Shown: positions 9,289-18,527 of the stretch, piece after piece
Position numbering within the stretch: the first letter of the stretch is position 1
How the letters are laid out: every line of letters starts with the position of its first letter
From: Zarea fungicola
Taxonomy: Eukaryota > Ascomycota > Sordariomycetes > Hypocreales > Cordycipitaceae
NCBI GenBank assembly: GCA_900169235.1
Contig: FWCC01000015.1
Span: 1 to 26,284 of the forward strand
Reading direction: 5' to 3'
Length of the DNA: 26,284 bases
Made by a program: the position numbers and the translations under genes
Notes under the pieces: model-generated
What the model saw: only the letters and a program-made list of their open reading frames with translations
Database searches by the model: none
What the model was told of the DNA's origin: nothing

Positions 9289-11533
9289 ATGGTCTCGGAC
9301 GAACAATATGAACTCTGCTTGCCGATTTTGCAGGATTCCACTCTCGAAGACGAAGACAAGACGGATAGACTCGAGGAGCTTCTAAAAAGGGAAACCAACC
9401 TGTCCGGCTCCTCCCTTGACAATGTCGTCCTCGATGCCCTTTGGCGCTTTCGAGAGGGTACGGTTGTCTCGGCTTCACCACCTCCCATCCGCCAGTCTAT
9501 TCTGAGGCGCCCCTCTCCGGCGTCATGGCGCAATACGAGCACTCCAATGTCGGGCTCGCCTCGCCTGGGTGTTAGTCCCCTGGCACCGCCTGGCTTCGTC
9601 CCGTCTACCTTCAATAGAACAATATCCTCGACGGCCTCGCCATTTTCATCTCCCCGAGCCTCACCACGGCTGCAATTTGCCGCTCCTGTTCCTCACAGTC
9701 CCAGCCTCAATGCCTACGAATTTGCCAGCGATCCTACCCCTGCAACCGAGATTCTGGGCGAGTATCAGACTGAGAACGTGGAATGGTTGGTCAATGATGA
9801 CGCTGCCAGCGTTTCCTCAACCGGAACTTCGAGTGGCCTCAACGCTGCCGCCCCGGAATTTTCGTCCATGTCCTCACAGCAGCTTGACATGTCACCGTAT
9901 GATATGCTCCGCTCCATTCTTGGCCACTCGCAGACCGACGACGATATTGAAAATGCGCTTGCATCTCACGGCTACGATTTGAGTGCCACCATTGCCTCCA
10001 TTATGGAAAACCAAGCGGCCGAAGGAAACTATACCACAGACGAACCCAAAAATGTCTTGATCGGCAAGTCCATCGCCCCAGACAGCAGGCCTGCCACGCC
10101 CGCCTCTGCACAAAAAGCCGGCGTCATTTGCAAATTCTACATGTCGACAGGTCAGTGTCTACGTGCCGACTGTCGCTTTAGCCACGACTTGAGCAATCAT
10201 TTGTGCAAGTAAGTTTTGCTGCCAGCATATGCTGCATGTAGGCAAACTAACACGTGCTCTAGATACTGGGTTATGGGGAACTGCCTAGCAGGCGAAACGT
10301 GTATATTCTCCCATGACCCTGCCAAGCTCGCCAGCAAGCTTTCCCTGGATGGCGCCAGTACGCCACCGTCGCGCGGCCAGTCTGCTTTGCATCTACAAGA
10401 CTTGAACTCATTCCCGTCCCTGTACTCGGGGGCATCGGACGGAGTTAACAGTGCCAGCGCCACACCCCCGCCAAGCTTTCGACCGTACCACGGCACAGAC
10501 AGTCCACGTTCTAGATCACGCCCCAGCAGCCGTCATCATGCCAAGGAGCCAGCCATGGTAGCTCCCGCATTGGACGATAATGAGGCATTCCCAACCCTCG
10601 GCTCGGCTTCATTAAAGCAAGGAAAGAAGCACCACGGCAAGCGAGGTGGCCATGGACACGCACATAAGGAAAATATTGCTCCTAGCTCACTAGCCGAAGT
10701 TGTCAAGAAAGCGCCTTCTCCGCTCCCAGGCAGCTCGCCCCGACTTGAGATCCGAAAGCTCAACGGAGCTGCAGCCGCTTTTAAGAATGGAGAGAACAGC
10801 GCTGCGGCTCTTGCGATTATCAGCCCCAAGCACATCCCGTGGTTGGAGACGGGGGAACGCGCCAATAAGTCGTATTTGAAAGCTCGTCAGGAAGCCATTA
10901 AGCACGGTGGATTGAGAAACAAATTCCTACAAAGGCAAGTATGTTCAGCCGTCTCGTGGGGGGTTTATGGCTAACCAATACTCCAGCGCTGCGCAAGCTT
11001 GGAACCGCAATGACGCCAGAGCAGCCAAGGCCCTCAGCTTGCGTGGCCAGAGTGAAAACGATTTGATGCGCCAGGCACACCGCGAGGCTGCTCGTGAGCT
11101 CTATGAGGAGCGTAATAAGCCAATTTCTGACATGGCAGAAATATACGTCGACCTTCACGGCCTTCATCCAGAAGAAGCAGTAGAATATCTAGAAAAGATT
11201 CTCATGGACAACCAAAAAGAATCGCGCCCCGTTTACGCCATTACTGGTACTGGAAATCACAGTAAAAACGGAAAGGACAAGGTTGGTAGAGCTATTAGAA
11301 ACTTCCTAAACGAGTGGAGATATGCGTATCGTGAGTTTTCGGTCCCGGGCGATCGAAACAACATGGGGGGCATTCTAGGCATAGACGCACGAAGCTGGGA
11401 CAAATCTTTATCTAGACCAGGGAGCCAGGACAAGTCAGTTGATATTCTTAGCGAAGGCATTGAGATTGGCGACGGCAAAGTTAGACTCTTGGTCCGAGAC
11501 GGTCCCAAGACGGCCGTCGGCGGGAGACGATGA
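9289..11533 (+). CDS. PAM2-CUE-like-CCCH-DUF1771-Smr mRNA-surveillance nuclease candidate (712 aa), three exons
   Basis: The exons are 9289-10208, 10263-10934 and 10987-11533. Intron 1 is GT-AG (54 nt, branch CTAAC); intron 2 is GC-AG (52 nt, donor AG/GCAAGT, branch CTAAC), the only splice that keeps the frame. In order there are a Ser/Pro-rich N-terminus, a PAM2-like motif LNAAAPEF (184-191), a CUE/UBA-like helical segment (about 201-242), and two CCCH zinc fingers (C281-x8-C-x4-C-x3-H299 and C306-x7-C-x5-C-x3-H324). A low-complexity linker follows, then DUF1771 (about 511-573) and Smr (about 584-650) with catalytic-type DLHG (586-589) and GTGNH (618-622). Smr proteins such as yeast Cue2 and worm NONU-1 cut mRNA at collided ribosomes. 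The fingers would bind RNA, the CUE-like part ubiquitin, and PAM2 poly(A)-binding protein. The no-go decay role is inferred from the domains. Confidence 0.92.
10935..10986 (+). other. Non-canonical GC-AG intron
   Basis: The donor reads AAAG/GCAAGT, a perfect U1-pairing site except for the C at position +2. The branch CTAAC (in TGGCTAACCAAT) and acceptor CTCCAG are normal. Using the nearby GTATGT at 10939 instead shifts the downstream frame into an early stop, whereas the GC donor restores a continuous DUF1771 domain (LQ/S/AAQAWNRN). Confidence 0.8.
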
Positions 11534-12499
11534 CGATAGACATCATTAATTAGTAAAATGAGCTGCTCTGCTAGTACCAAATTATTCGCTTCAATTCTTT
11601 CAGGTCGTGAATCGCTGGTCTAAGCGCCTCCGGTCGGGAGCTTGCCGAAGATTTTGCCTATTTGGGAATGACTGGGTGTGGAGATGGGATCTGGAAGCAG
11701 ATCAGGCGTATAACTACTACGAGGTAGCGTAGCAAGCTGTGCTTGAGTCTAAATTCACTGCTTTGCCATGTGTGCGTTCACTCATGACTTGATTTCGATG
11801 TGCCAATTGGCGCAGTCGCATCAGGGCTACCTTTACTCCTACGTCACTTCACATGATGGCGGGCGGTGGCCATACTGTTGGCCTTGCACCCTTGGTGTCA
11901 CTCATCGGCGAACCGTTTTTGACGCGGCTGAGTACCTATTGAGAGTTTAATCTCTTGCTTATTTACCAGTTCCTTTCTTTCTGTCTTAATTTCCCTGCCT
12001 TGGTTTCGGCCAATTTGATGTTGCGCCAGGCTGCTGGCTTTGACAAGGCAGACTCCTCCCCGGCAAGCTTAACTGGGTATAGCGGCGGATGCACAAACCT
12101 GAGCCAACTTGGATTCATCTCAATCTTATTGGACCGTCACAAAGTGTTTTCCCCTTGTAGGATTGTCGCGGAGGTAAATTTTGATGAGAAGCGAGCGGAT
12201 TAAATTGCATTATTGAAAAAGGAGCGGCATTGACTCACGCCGGCGAAGGCAGCAATCGTGTAGCAATCAGGGCGTCAGCTTTGTCCTCATTCCCATTCAG
12301 TGCTATATAAGAGCCAGAATTCTCTTTTCAAAATGAATTTCAAAACCTTCTCTTCATCCTTTGTATTCTTGCCTACCGCCTTACTGGTGAGAGAGCATTT
12401 CAATATTGGGGATTCATTTCTTCCAATAGCTCTCTCTGGCTTTGGTTTCCAGCTTCAACTGCCGATCATTTTCCCGAAAAACAGACATAACCTGACACG
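11534..12499 (+). promoter_or_regulatory. Intergenic region and leader of the UBC/F-box gene
   Basis: This is 966 nt of spacer. A TATATAA box lies at 12304-12310, and the following leader contains an ATG at 12333 that precedes the main start (see separate entries). The rest holds no recognisable coding sequence. Confidence 0.5.
12304..12310 (+). promoter_or_regulatory. TATA box of the UBC/F-box gene
   Basis: TATATAA lies 190 nt before the start codon at 12500, in an otherwise mixed-composition region. The leader would start about 30-60 nt downstream, which places the upstream ATG at 12333 near or inside the transcript. Confidence 0.5.
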
Positions 12500-12530
12500 A
12501 TGTCCTCTTCCGCACAATCGCCCGCCGTAA
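12333..12530 (+). other. Upstream ORF overlapping the UBC/F-box start codon
   Basis: ATG at 12333 (context AAAATGA) opens 65 codons ending TAA at 12528-12530, 31 nt inside the main coding region and in another frame. Ribosomes using it would miss the main ATG at 12500 unless they scan past the first ATG. The first residues (MNFKTFSSSFVFLPTALL) look signal-peptide-like, so a decayed or tiny secreted-protein gene is an alternative reading. Confidence 0.4.
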
Positions 12531-14623
12531 ACGGGTCGGTACTACAGTCTGCCCGCCACAGGCGATTGCTGCGTGACATTGCTGAGATTCAGCAGCGGCC
12601 CTACCCGAGGATCAAGCTGACGCCCATTGACCTGACGCAAGCTTGCCTTGTTCTCACCCCAGAGCGGTACCCGCCGCTGCACCTGACCATCTCCTTTGGC
12701 GATAACTACCCCCTCCAGGCGCCTGTCATCAAAATTCAGACCCGAGTAAATCATCCAAATGTCTTTGGCGACTACATTTGCGCGTCTATCCTCAACACTA
12801 CCGAGGGCTACACGCCAGCGTACACGCTCAAGGGCATTTGCATACAAATGCTGAGCTTCTTCAACAGCGAATCCATCGAGCAGGTATATAGCGGCAAGGT
12901 TATAGCTCTCAAAGACTATAAACGCGAGCCGGTGGGGGGTTGTGGTAGATGTCCGAGATGTCTGGAACGGGCGCAGACTACTGCTTGGAATTGCAGCCAT
13001 TGCGACTTTGGCTCTCCGGGAAAGCAGAGCGGCAGCAGTGGTGCCCAGAAACAGCAAGAACACCAGAATAAGGAGCAAGGCCACGAGTCTCCGAAATCAA
13101 TCTTCAAGGCACCTGAAAACGGAGCACAGAAGCGGGCTGTCTTGGAAGCCTCAATCGACAGCCTCCCAGACGAGATTATCCTGGAGATGCTCGAAAACAT
13201 TGACTTTGAAGATCTCATGGCCTTTTCGCAGGCCTGGCCGCGGGTGCGCCGCATCGTGGCCGAGTATGACCTAATCCGCAGCCGCGAGCTCCAGTGCTTC
13301 GCGCTCAAGGACAGCTACAAGACGACGCATCTCGGCATCGGCATCGCCCTCGTCCGCGCAGGGCTGATCCCGCGCATCGACTCCGAGTTCGACCTCGTCT
13401 CGTACGACGCCTTTGCCAAGCTCGACGTCCAGAAATCGGTCCAGGGCCTCGCCTTTGCGCACTGGCTGCCGCTGCCCATCTCCCACCGTCACTGGTTCTG
13501 CGTCCAGCCGGCCGCCGACACGGCGCTGCGCCAACTGGGCCGGCAAATCACCAAGCCCGGCAGCAGAACGCAGATGAGCAACGTGGGCGTCTTGTTTACG
13601 TTTATGAATGACATTGTGGTGCGCCTGAACCTTGACCTGGAACGGCAGAATGGTTCAGCAGCGCGGACGGAACAACGAGGAGGAGGCGGCGGACAGCGGC
13701 AACGACGACGACGCGGGAGCTACGACAGCGGCAGCGGCGGTTCCATGCCGGCGGGCAAGAGTACGCTGCGCCATGCGTCTGAAAAGGCGATCGAGTCGTA
13801 CTTTCACCTGTTCCACATGCTGCTGTGCCTCGCCACGGGGCCCAGCGGCAAGGCGATTGTGGCCGAGGCCAACGCCATGATCCGCAACTTTCTGCGCGGG
13901 CGGCGCGGCAAGCAGCACGTGCCCAACCTGGGCCACCTACTGACGGCGCTGCATATTAGCGACATCGAGGTCACAGAGGAGCTGCGCAAGGCCATCATCA
14001 CAGAGGCCATCACCCGCAACGTCGTCTGGCTGCTCGACGGCCGGGGCGCGGCCATGGCGGAGCTAGGCTACCTGGAAGGCGACGCCGTGTCGCATTACCG
14101 CCTGAAGAGGACATTTGAGGGGAGTAGGACGTCGTACCGGCTGCTCATGTTCTCGGAGCTGTTCCGTCGCACTGCGCGGCCTTCCATGGGCGGCGATGAA
14201 GCATCGCCCAAGCGACCATCGCTGGCAGAGGTTCGCGATGCCCTCTTTGCGCGCCACGGTGCGCCGCCCGAGGGGGCGGCGGCGAGTCTTGCGGCGGAAG
14301 TGCGGCGTCTGCAGACGATTGATTCCTTCCCACCGTTTTTGCGTGAAATGGGCGTCAAGGCGATTCCAGGGCCGGGAAACTTTACAGAGGTCCTGCGTGA
14401 GACGGTTAGGGCTAGCATCGCGAATGGCTACAGTCGCAGTGTACCTGAATATTCGCTGCTCTCTCTACGCATGTACAGGGATGGGGGATTGGACAGAACG
14501 GTGGCGATTGAGAAGATTTGGAGAAATAGTAGGCATTGGCAGTATAGCGTTGACTCGGCCATGAAGACGGCGACGGCGGTGAAGAATGGGAAGCTATCAT
14601 TTTTTCCAGAGAGGAAGAGCTGA
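12500..14623 (+). CDS. E2-like UBC / zinc-ribbon / F-box fusion protein (707 aa), single exon
   Basis: This is one uninterrupted 707-codon frame. Residues about 14-130 form a ubiquitin-conjugating (UBC) fold: the HPN box at 85-87, the candidate catalytic C94 in DYICASIL, and YTPAYTL matching the usual WSPALT helix. A cysteine cluster follows (C148, C151, C154, C165, C168), resembling a zinc ribbon. A Gln/Lys-rich linker leads to an F-box at about 219-253 (SLPDEIILEMLENIDFEDLM). The long C-terminal part (about 260-700) is a conserved-looking helical region with a Gly/Arg/Ser-rich insert at about 390-415; I do not recognise it. E2 enzymes carry ubiquitin on cysteine, and F-box proteins dock substrates on Skp1/Cullin-1. 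Having both in one chain suggests a self-contained ubiquitin-transfer adaptor, which is inference. The HPN-to-Cys spacing is about one residue shorter than in canonical E2s, so activity is not certain. Confidence 0.88.
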   Translation: MSSSAQSPAVNGSVLQSARHRRLLRDIAEIQQRPYPRIKLTPIDLTQACLVLTPERYPPLHLTISFGDNYPLQAPVIKIQTRVNHPNVFGDYICASILNTTEGYTPAYTLKGICIQMLSFFNSESIEQVYSGKVIALKDYKREPVGGCGRCPRCLERAQTTAWNCSHCDFGSPGKQSGSSGAQKQQEHQNKEQGHESPKSIFKAPENGAQKRAVLEASIDSLPDEIILEMLENIDFEDLMAFSQAWPRVRRIVAEYDLIRSRELQCFALKDSYKTTHLGIGIALVRAGLIPRIDSEFDLVSYDAFAKLDVQKSVQGLAFAHWLPLPISHRHWFCVQPAADTALRQLGRQITKPGSRTQMSNVGVLFTFMNDIVVRLNLDLERQNGSAARTEQRGGGGGQRQRRRRGSYDSGSGGSMPAGKSTLRHASEKAIESYFHLFHMLLCLATGPSGKAIVAEANAMIRNFLRGRRGKQHVPNLGHLLTALHISDIEVTEELRKAIITEAITRNVVWLLDGRGAAMAELGYLEGDAVSHYRLKRTFEGSRTSYRLLMFSELFRRTARPSMGGDEASPKRPSLAEVRDALFARHGAPPEGAAASLAAEVRRLQTIDSFPPFLREMGVKAIPGPGNFTEVLRETVRASIANGYSRSVPEYSLLSLRMYRDGGLDRTVAIEKIWRNSRHWQYSVDSAMKTATAVKNGKLSFFPERKS

Positions 14624-16434
14624 TGCAAGAATACCTGTTGCGGCTACCTGATTAATGTAACTGATCAAGCTAGGAAACTTTGGAAACCTGCATGCTGGCT
14701 GCCACAGATTCGAGAGGACGCCTCTCACTGGATAGTTTATTCATTTTCCTGCCTGTCTTGTACTATATAGGGATGAGTTCCCCCCCGTCAACTAGATAGG
14801 AACTCAACCCAGGTCACATCTGTGTACCAATGGTATAGCATAACGAAGAGGCCTCGGAGCCATTATTTCGCCAGCCCTTGAGATCTTGAGTGCTATAGTT
14901 GTTAAGGCTGTATTGGCCAGTGGCAGAGTCACCCCAGCTGCCAGGCTTTGGCCCTCTAGTTATAACCCGCTAGGAGCTATGAATAACTACGACACATTAG
15001 AAATAATAAGCCTCTACTCTTTGCTCTTGATTATAAAGACAACCAGCAGACTCGTAACTACTAACGTTCTCACTGTCAATATAAATGGTTAGAGGCAGAA
15101 GAATGATTGTTGAATTTCATAGCATGATGATGGGCTTGTTATGTACGGTCGTATGACCGCTGAAAGTGGCAACTTGCCATATGTCGCAATAGCTATGAAA
15201 GTAATATTATGCAAAGAACCTTATTCCACTCTGTTCTGATATTGGTATGAAATTGTGCAGACGGAAGAACAAAGCAATCTCCAGATCGTCTTTGCTATAC
15301 CAGGGTAGAACAAATCGTTGCGCTTCAGTGGTCACAGCCGCCTGCCGCCATGATCTGACTTTCCTCGTATCCGGTGTTGACCGACAGAAACCTGCATCGG
15401 GCGCCAGGTTTTCGTGGATACGTTGCTTGACAAACAAGTCAACAGTCACAACAGGTTACCAAGGTTGGCGTTGCAAAAGCTACTTGCTCTTTGCCAATGA
15501 CTCTATTCCCAGCTCCCCACCAACTCAAACGCCACATACCAACCGGCAGGTAATTGACTAGAGAATTGTGTGTAATAACAATCCGACAAGGGTCATATTT
15601 CGAAGGAGGCCTGGCCAGTTATTGAGAACTCCCTCAAAGGCTTAGGATCACGCCACGAAGAGTATACAATTTGAGAGGACTGGGAAGCGCCGCATTGAGG
15701 TTGCGAAGGTTCAAAAAGCTCGCCGCGAATCTCGATATAGGCAAATTAAATCTTTAGGTCCCAACTCAACTGTAAAAGCACAGCATACATTCCTTGAGAA
15801 CGCGCGATGGATGCAGCCACAATTGCAAGGAAAACACCGAGGAAGAGCAATGTATCAATCAGCAAAGCTAAGAGGCACCTAAAAGAAATGGAAATCAAGG
15901 ACAAACAACTGACAAGAGCCAGCTGACAGCAAAAATGAAAATATCTCTCTCTTTTATCTCTTAGGGGTGTTGGTAAATTGTTACTAAAAACAAGTCTCTG
16001 CAGCTTCCGAAGATGACAACGTGGTGTTCGTGACGTGCGTGGGTGCGCAATTGTGCGGCCTGGAGAGTGACCCGTAGCACGAGCAGCATACCAAGTAAGC
16101 CGTTAAGAAGGATCCGCTAAGAATCTGTTGCGCCAAAAAGTGGCCAGCCACAACCAAGGCTAGATTATTATCCCATATCTGCTTGACTGAATCACCTTGC
16201 AAGCGAAATCTAGCAAAGCCAATTCGTCAATTCATGTTTCTCACTCCCTGCGTCCAGGGATGCAAACTTTCAATTAAGCATCCACTTGAATGCAATTCGT
16301 AACTAGATAATTTGACTGCTGAGCCTGTCTTGCGCAGCGGCGGTTTGCATCCTTTTCAGTAAGGCTTCATCTTGTTAGCAGGGAAACTGTTAATCAATGC
16401 TGCCAGACAAGTCAATACGTACAACACAGATGGG
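14624..16434. other. Gene-poor, AT-richer accessory spacer
   Basis: This is 1.8 kb without a convincing gene. It has short broken frames, among them a basic ATG-less frame at 15646-15882 (+), a 104-codon basic frame at 15247-15561 (+) and an overlapping antisense frame. None matches a family I know. The texture fits decayed mobile or duplicated DNA, but no terminal repeats could be defined by eye. Confidence 0.4.
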
Positions 16435-16701
16435 CTATATGAGTGGAGAGTTAGCTCGAATTCTATTACAAAAGTTCGTGATGGCATGACAAACCGTATT
16501 CAAATCCGAGAGGTCCGATCCTTCGGCGGATCCTCCACCATTGATAAAATCACCCAGAGTGTCGCAAAAGTAGCCATCGCAGCAACCAACATCACAATCA
16601 CCAAGGAAAGGAGCGCATTTTGGATCTTCTCTCTTGATGTGTCTTGGCGATACGGCCATGGTACAAGCGACCAGGCTGACGAGGGTAAGAGCAATCTTCA
16701 T
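16435..16701 (-). CDS. Small secreted cysteine-rich peptide precursor, knottin-like (88 aa)
   Basis: Single exon, ATG at 16701-16699, stop TAG at 16437-16435. Residues 1-16 form a typical signal peptide (MKIALTLVSLVACTMA). A dibasic KR at 23-24 is a Kex2-type processing site just before the cysteine-rich region. The mature part has seven cysteines (29, 36, 40, 41, 46, 71, 78); the first five are spaced C-x6-C-x3-CC-x4-C, like inhibitor-cystine-knot peptides, and an acidic Gly/Ser linker separates the last two. An odd number of cysteines leaves one unpaired or dimer-forming. A TATA box lies 81 nt upstream. It may be an effector, defence peptide or other extracellular protein; the function is unknown. 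It lies in tandem with a second secreted-protein gene 230 nt upstream. Confidence 0.75.
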   Translation of the reverse strand: MKIALTLVSLVACTMAVSPRHIKREDPKCAPFLGDCDVGCCDGYFCDTLGDFINGGGSAEGSDLSDLNTVCHAITNFCNRIRANSPLI

Positions 16702-16781
16702 GTTGATTTTGGGCTAATTTGAACGTCAATTAGGAAGTGAGTGAAGAATGAAAACCAAGTAGGAGTGTAGAGAGTGCTTGG

Positions 16782-16787
16782 TTTATA
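16782..16787 (-). promoter_or_regulatory. TATA box of the knottin-like gene
   Basis: TATAAA on the minus strand (reads TTTATA on plus) lies 81 nt before the ATG at 16701. The leader between them is C/T-rich on the coding strand and free of upstream ATGs, a common layout for highly inducible secreted-protein genes. Confidence 0.55.
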
Positions 16788-16931
16788 TTATGCGGTACAC
16801 AGTTGCAATAAGCAAAAATTGCGACATCCCGTGCCAATAGTAGCATGAGCTTTGTGACCATCTATCTCTGCGTAGTTGTAGTTGTCCACGTTTGGCGACC
16901 CTTCAAGTTGCGATTGGCCAGGCTGTTAACC

Positions 16932-17195
16932 TTAGCCCACTTGGCAGCAGGTCTGAGAGCCAGGGTTCATCTCGGTTCTGTGGGCGCCGGGAGAATCATT
17001 TCCAGATATAGCAAGTATACCATAATTAGCCCCGCTCTCGCCCGATAACATTCGACGATCTTGCGAATAGTTGCCAAGGCTCAAGCCTACGGGAACGCTG
17101 GCCTCACGCGGGAAGTGTGTAGTGAAGTAATTGCAAGCAGACATAACCCCGCTGGCCAGAGTAAGGGCCAATGCAATGATGGTGATTTGGACCAT
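16932..17195 (-). CDS. Small secreted protein (87 aa), unrecognised
   Basis: Single frame with ATG at 17195-17193 in a good context (CAAAATGG). Residues 1-19 form a strong signal peptide (MVQITIIALALTLASGVMS), followed by ACNYFTTHF. The mature chain has only three cysteines, one right after the signal and a CC pair near the C-terminus (SQTCCQVG), plus an internal RR that could be a processing site. Because the middle lacks obvious conservation, an unrecognised intron or a partly decayed 3' end is possible. A TATA box lies about 95 nt upstream, and the gene is in tandem with the knottin-like gene downstream. No family is recognised. Confidence 0.55.
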   Translation of the reverse strand: MVQITIIALALTLASGVMSACNYFTTHFPREASVPVGLSLGNYSQDRRMLSGESGANYGILAISGNDSPGAHRTEMNPGSQTCCQVG

Positions 17196-17288
17196 TTTGA
17201 TGTATGGATAAGACTATCAGTTGCTGGTATAGATAGGGACTTTTACGGATGGCTGAGGATCCAGGATACAAAACTGGCAGAGCCTTCA

Positions 17289-17294
17289 TATATA
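17289..17294 (-). promoter_or_regulatory. TATA box of the 87-aa secreted-protein gene
   Basis: A TATATA core within GTATATATG on the minus strand lies 94-99 nt upstream of the ATG at 17195. The spacing is similar to that of the neighbouring secreted-peptide gene. Confidence 0.5.
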
Positions 17295-18519
17295 CGCACA
17301 AGATGATCGTCACTATTAAGCTCAATTTGGTTGCATTACTGGCTTAACTTTTTCTTTCTTCCAATGTTTACTTTTTGCACTGGTCCCTTCTCTTGCCCTC
17401 CAGATAGAGGGAGGACCCTTGTCAAGTCCAAGCGGCCAAACTGCCACGACCCACGCGCAATGTCCGATTCAAGGCTCTTATTCCCCAAAAAAACACAACG
17501 TATTTGCCTACATAACATGCTCCGACACTATTGTCAGCAGACTCACATATCGGCTTAGGGTTAGAGTCGTAGACATGACGGCTTGGCGGAACGCCAACAA
17601 CCAACAAAACCTGGTGATGCTTGGCATGGTCGGTCAATTCGGCGGATGGAATCGTACATGATTGGTTACCAATGGAAGCTACCAACCCAGCCTGCTGAGA
17701 CATCAAAAGCTTACGCTAACGACAATGGCCCAATCGCATCATTGCTAAGCACCAGCAACTACGCTAGTTTACCCCATTGATAATTTAGTAATTTGAGTTT
17801 TCCCTGTACCGAGGAAGATCAGCACTGCTCGATTCACCTCAGGTTGTTTGTGGTGGACATCTCCAGGCATTTCCGAGCAAGTCCTACGAGCCAGAAGTAC
17901 AGCTATCGCCCACCTTACATTCCCATTGCTGGTAACATGAACAGTATTGCAGCATTTTAGAACGTAAACATGCATGCAGTACAGTAGCCAGTTTCTGCCT
18001 CGGTTTATTCCTTCTACAGCCTCAAGCGCGGGTAGTAAACTCAATTCGGAGAGGTACGGTGTCGAAGGGCTTCTGTCAAGCTCTTGACTCAAATCCTCCC
18101 ATACTTCCTTCCACAGCAGCCCTTTCTAGTAAAACTAATAGTTCCTTCGATCTCAGCATGTCTTCGAGTCCGGTATGACGTCAAATACTATTTTCTTCAA
18201 GCAAGCCCAACCTGTTAAAATGAAATCAAGGTCGGCAAGTGCAGTGGCCCGTCCATCAAATCCATCGCATTCTCTCGAGCCCGGCAGCGCAACCAATTTT
18301 GCATTAGTTAAACCAGCTATGTCTGTAGGAGCATTCCTTATGCCCATCCGCTACGTCATTAAAATTATTCACGCTTGGCCATCCTCCTATTTTTATTGCC
18401 AAGATATTATAGACCACTAGTCATCTGAGATGTATTCGGAGTAGTTAGCGTAAACTAAAAGCCTGGTCCTAAAGAGGCAAAAGTAGCATGTGGCTGGCCG
18501 CCACTCTTGGCGTCTGTCC

Positions 18520-18527
18520 TATAAATA
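18520..18527 (+). promoter_or_regulatory. Orphan TATA box with leader-like sequence
   Basis: TATAAATA is followed by a CAACAATCAACAGTCATTCA leader-like stretch, as in front of small secreted-protein genes, but no open frame with an ATG follows. It may be the relic of a deleted gene. Confidence 0.3.

Noticed and set aside
13271..13936. Minus-strand frames inside the UBC/F-box gene
   Set aside because: Antisense shadows of a GC-rich coding region; Ala/Gly/Arg-rich with no recognisable domain.
15247..15561. 104-codon plus-strand frame and its antisense partner (15449-15207)
   Set aside because: Both strands are open with similar quality, neither has recognisable motifs, and the ATG context and flanks give no support. 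It could be a gene remnant but cannot be called.
17769..18420. Short frames on both strands (18092-17769 minus, 18347-18153 minus, 18175-18420 plus)
   Set aside because: Overlapping antisense frames without signal peptide, domain or promoter context.
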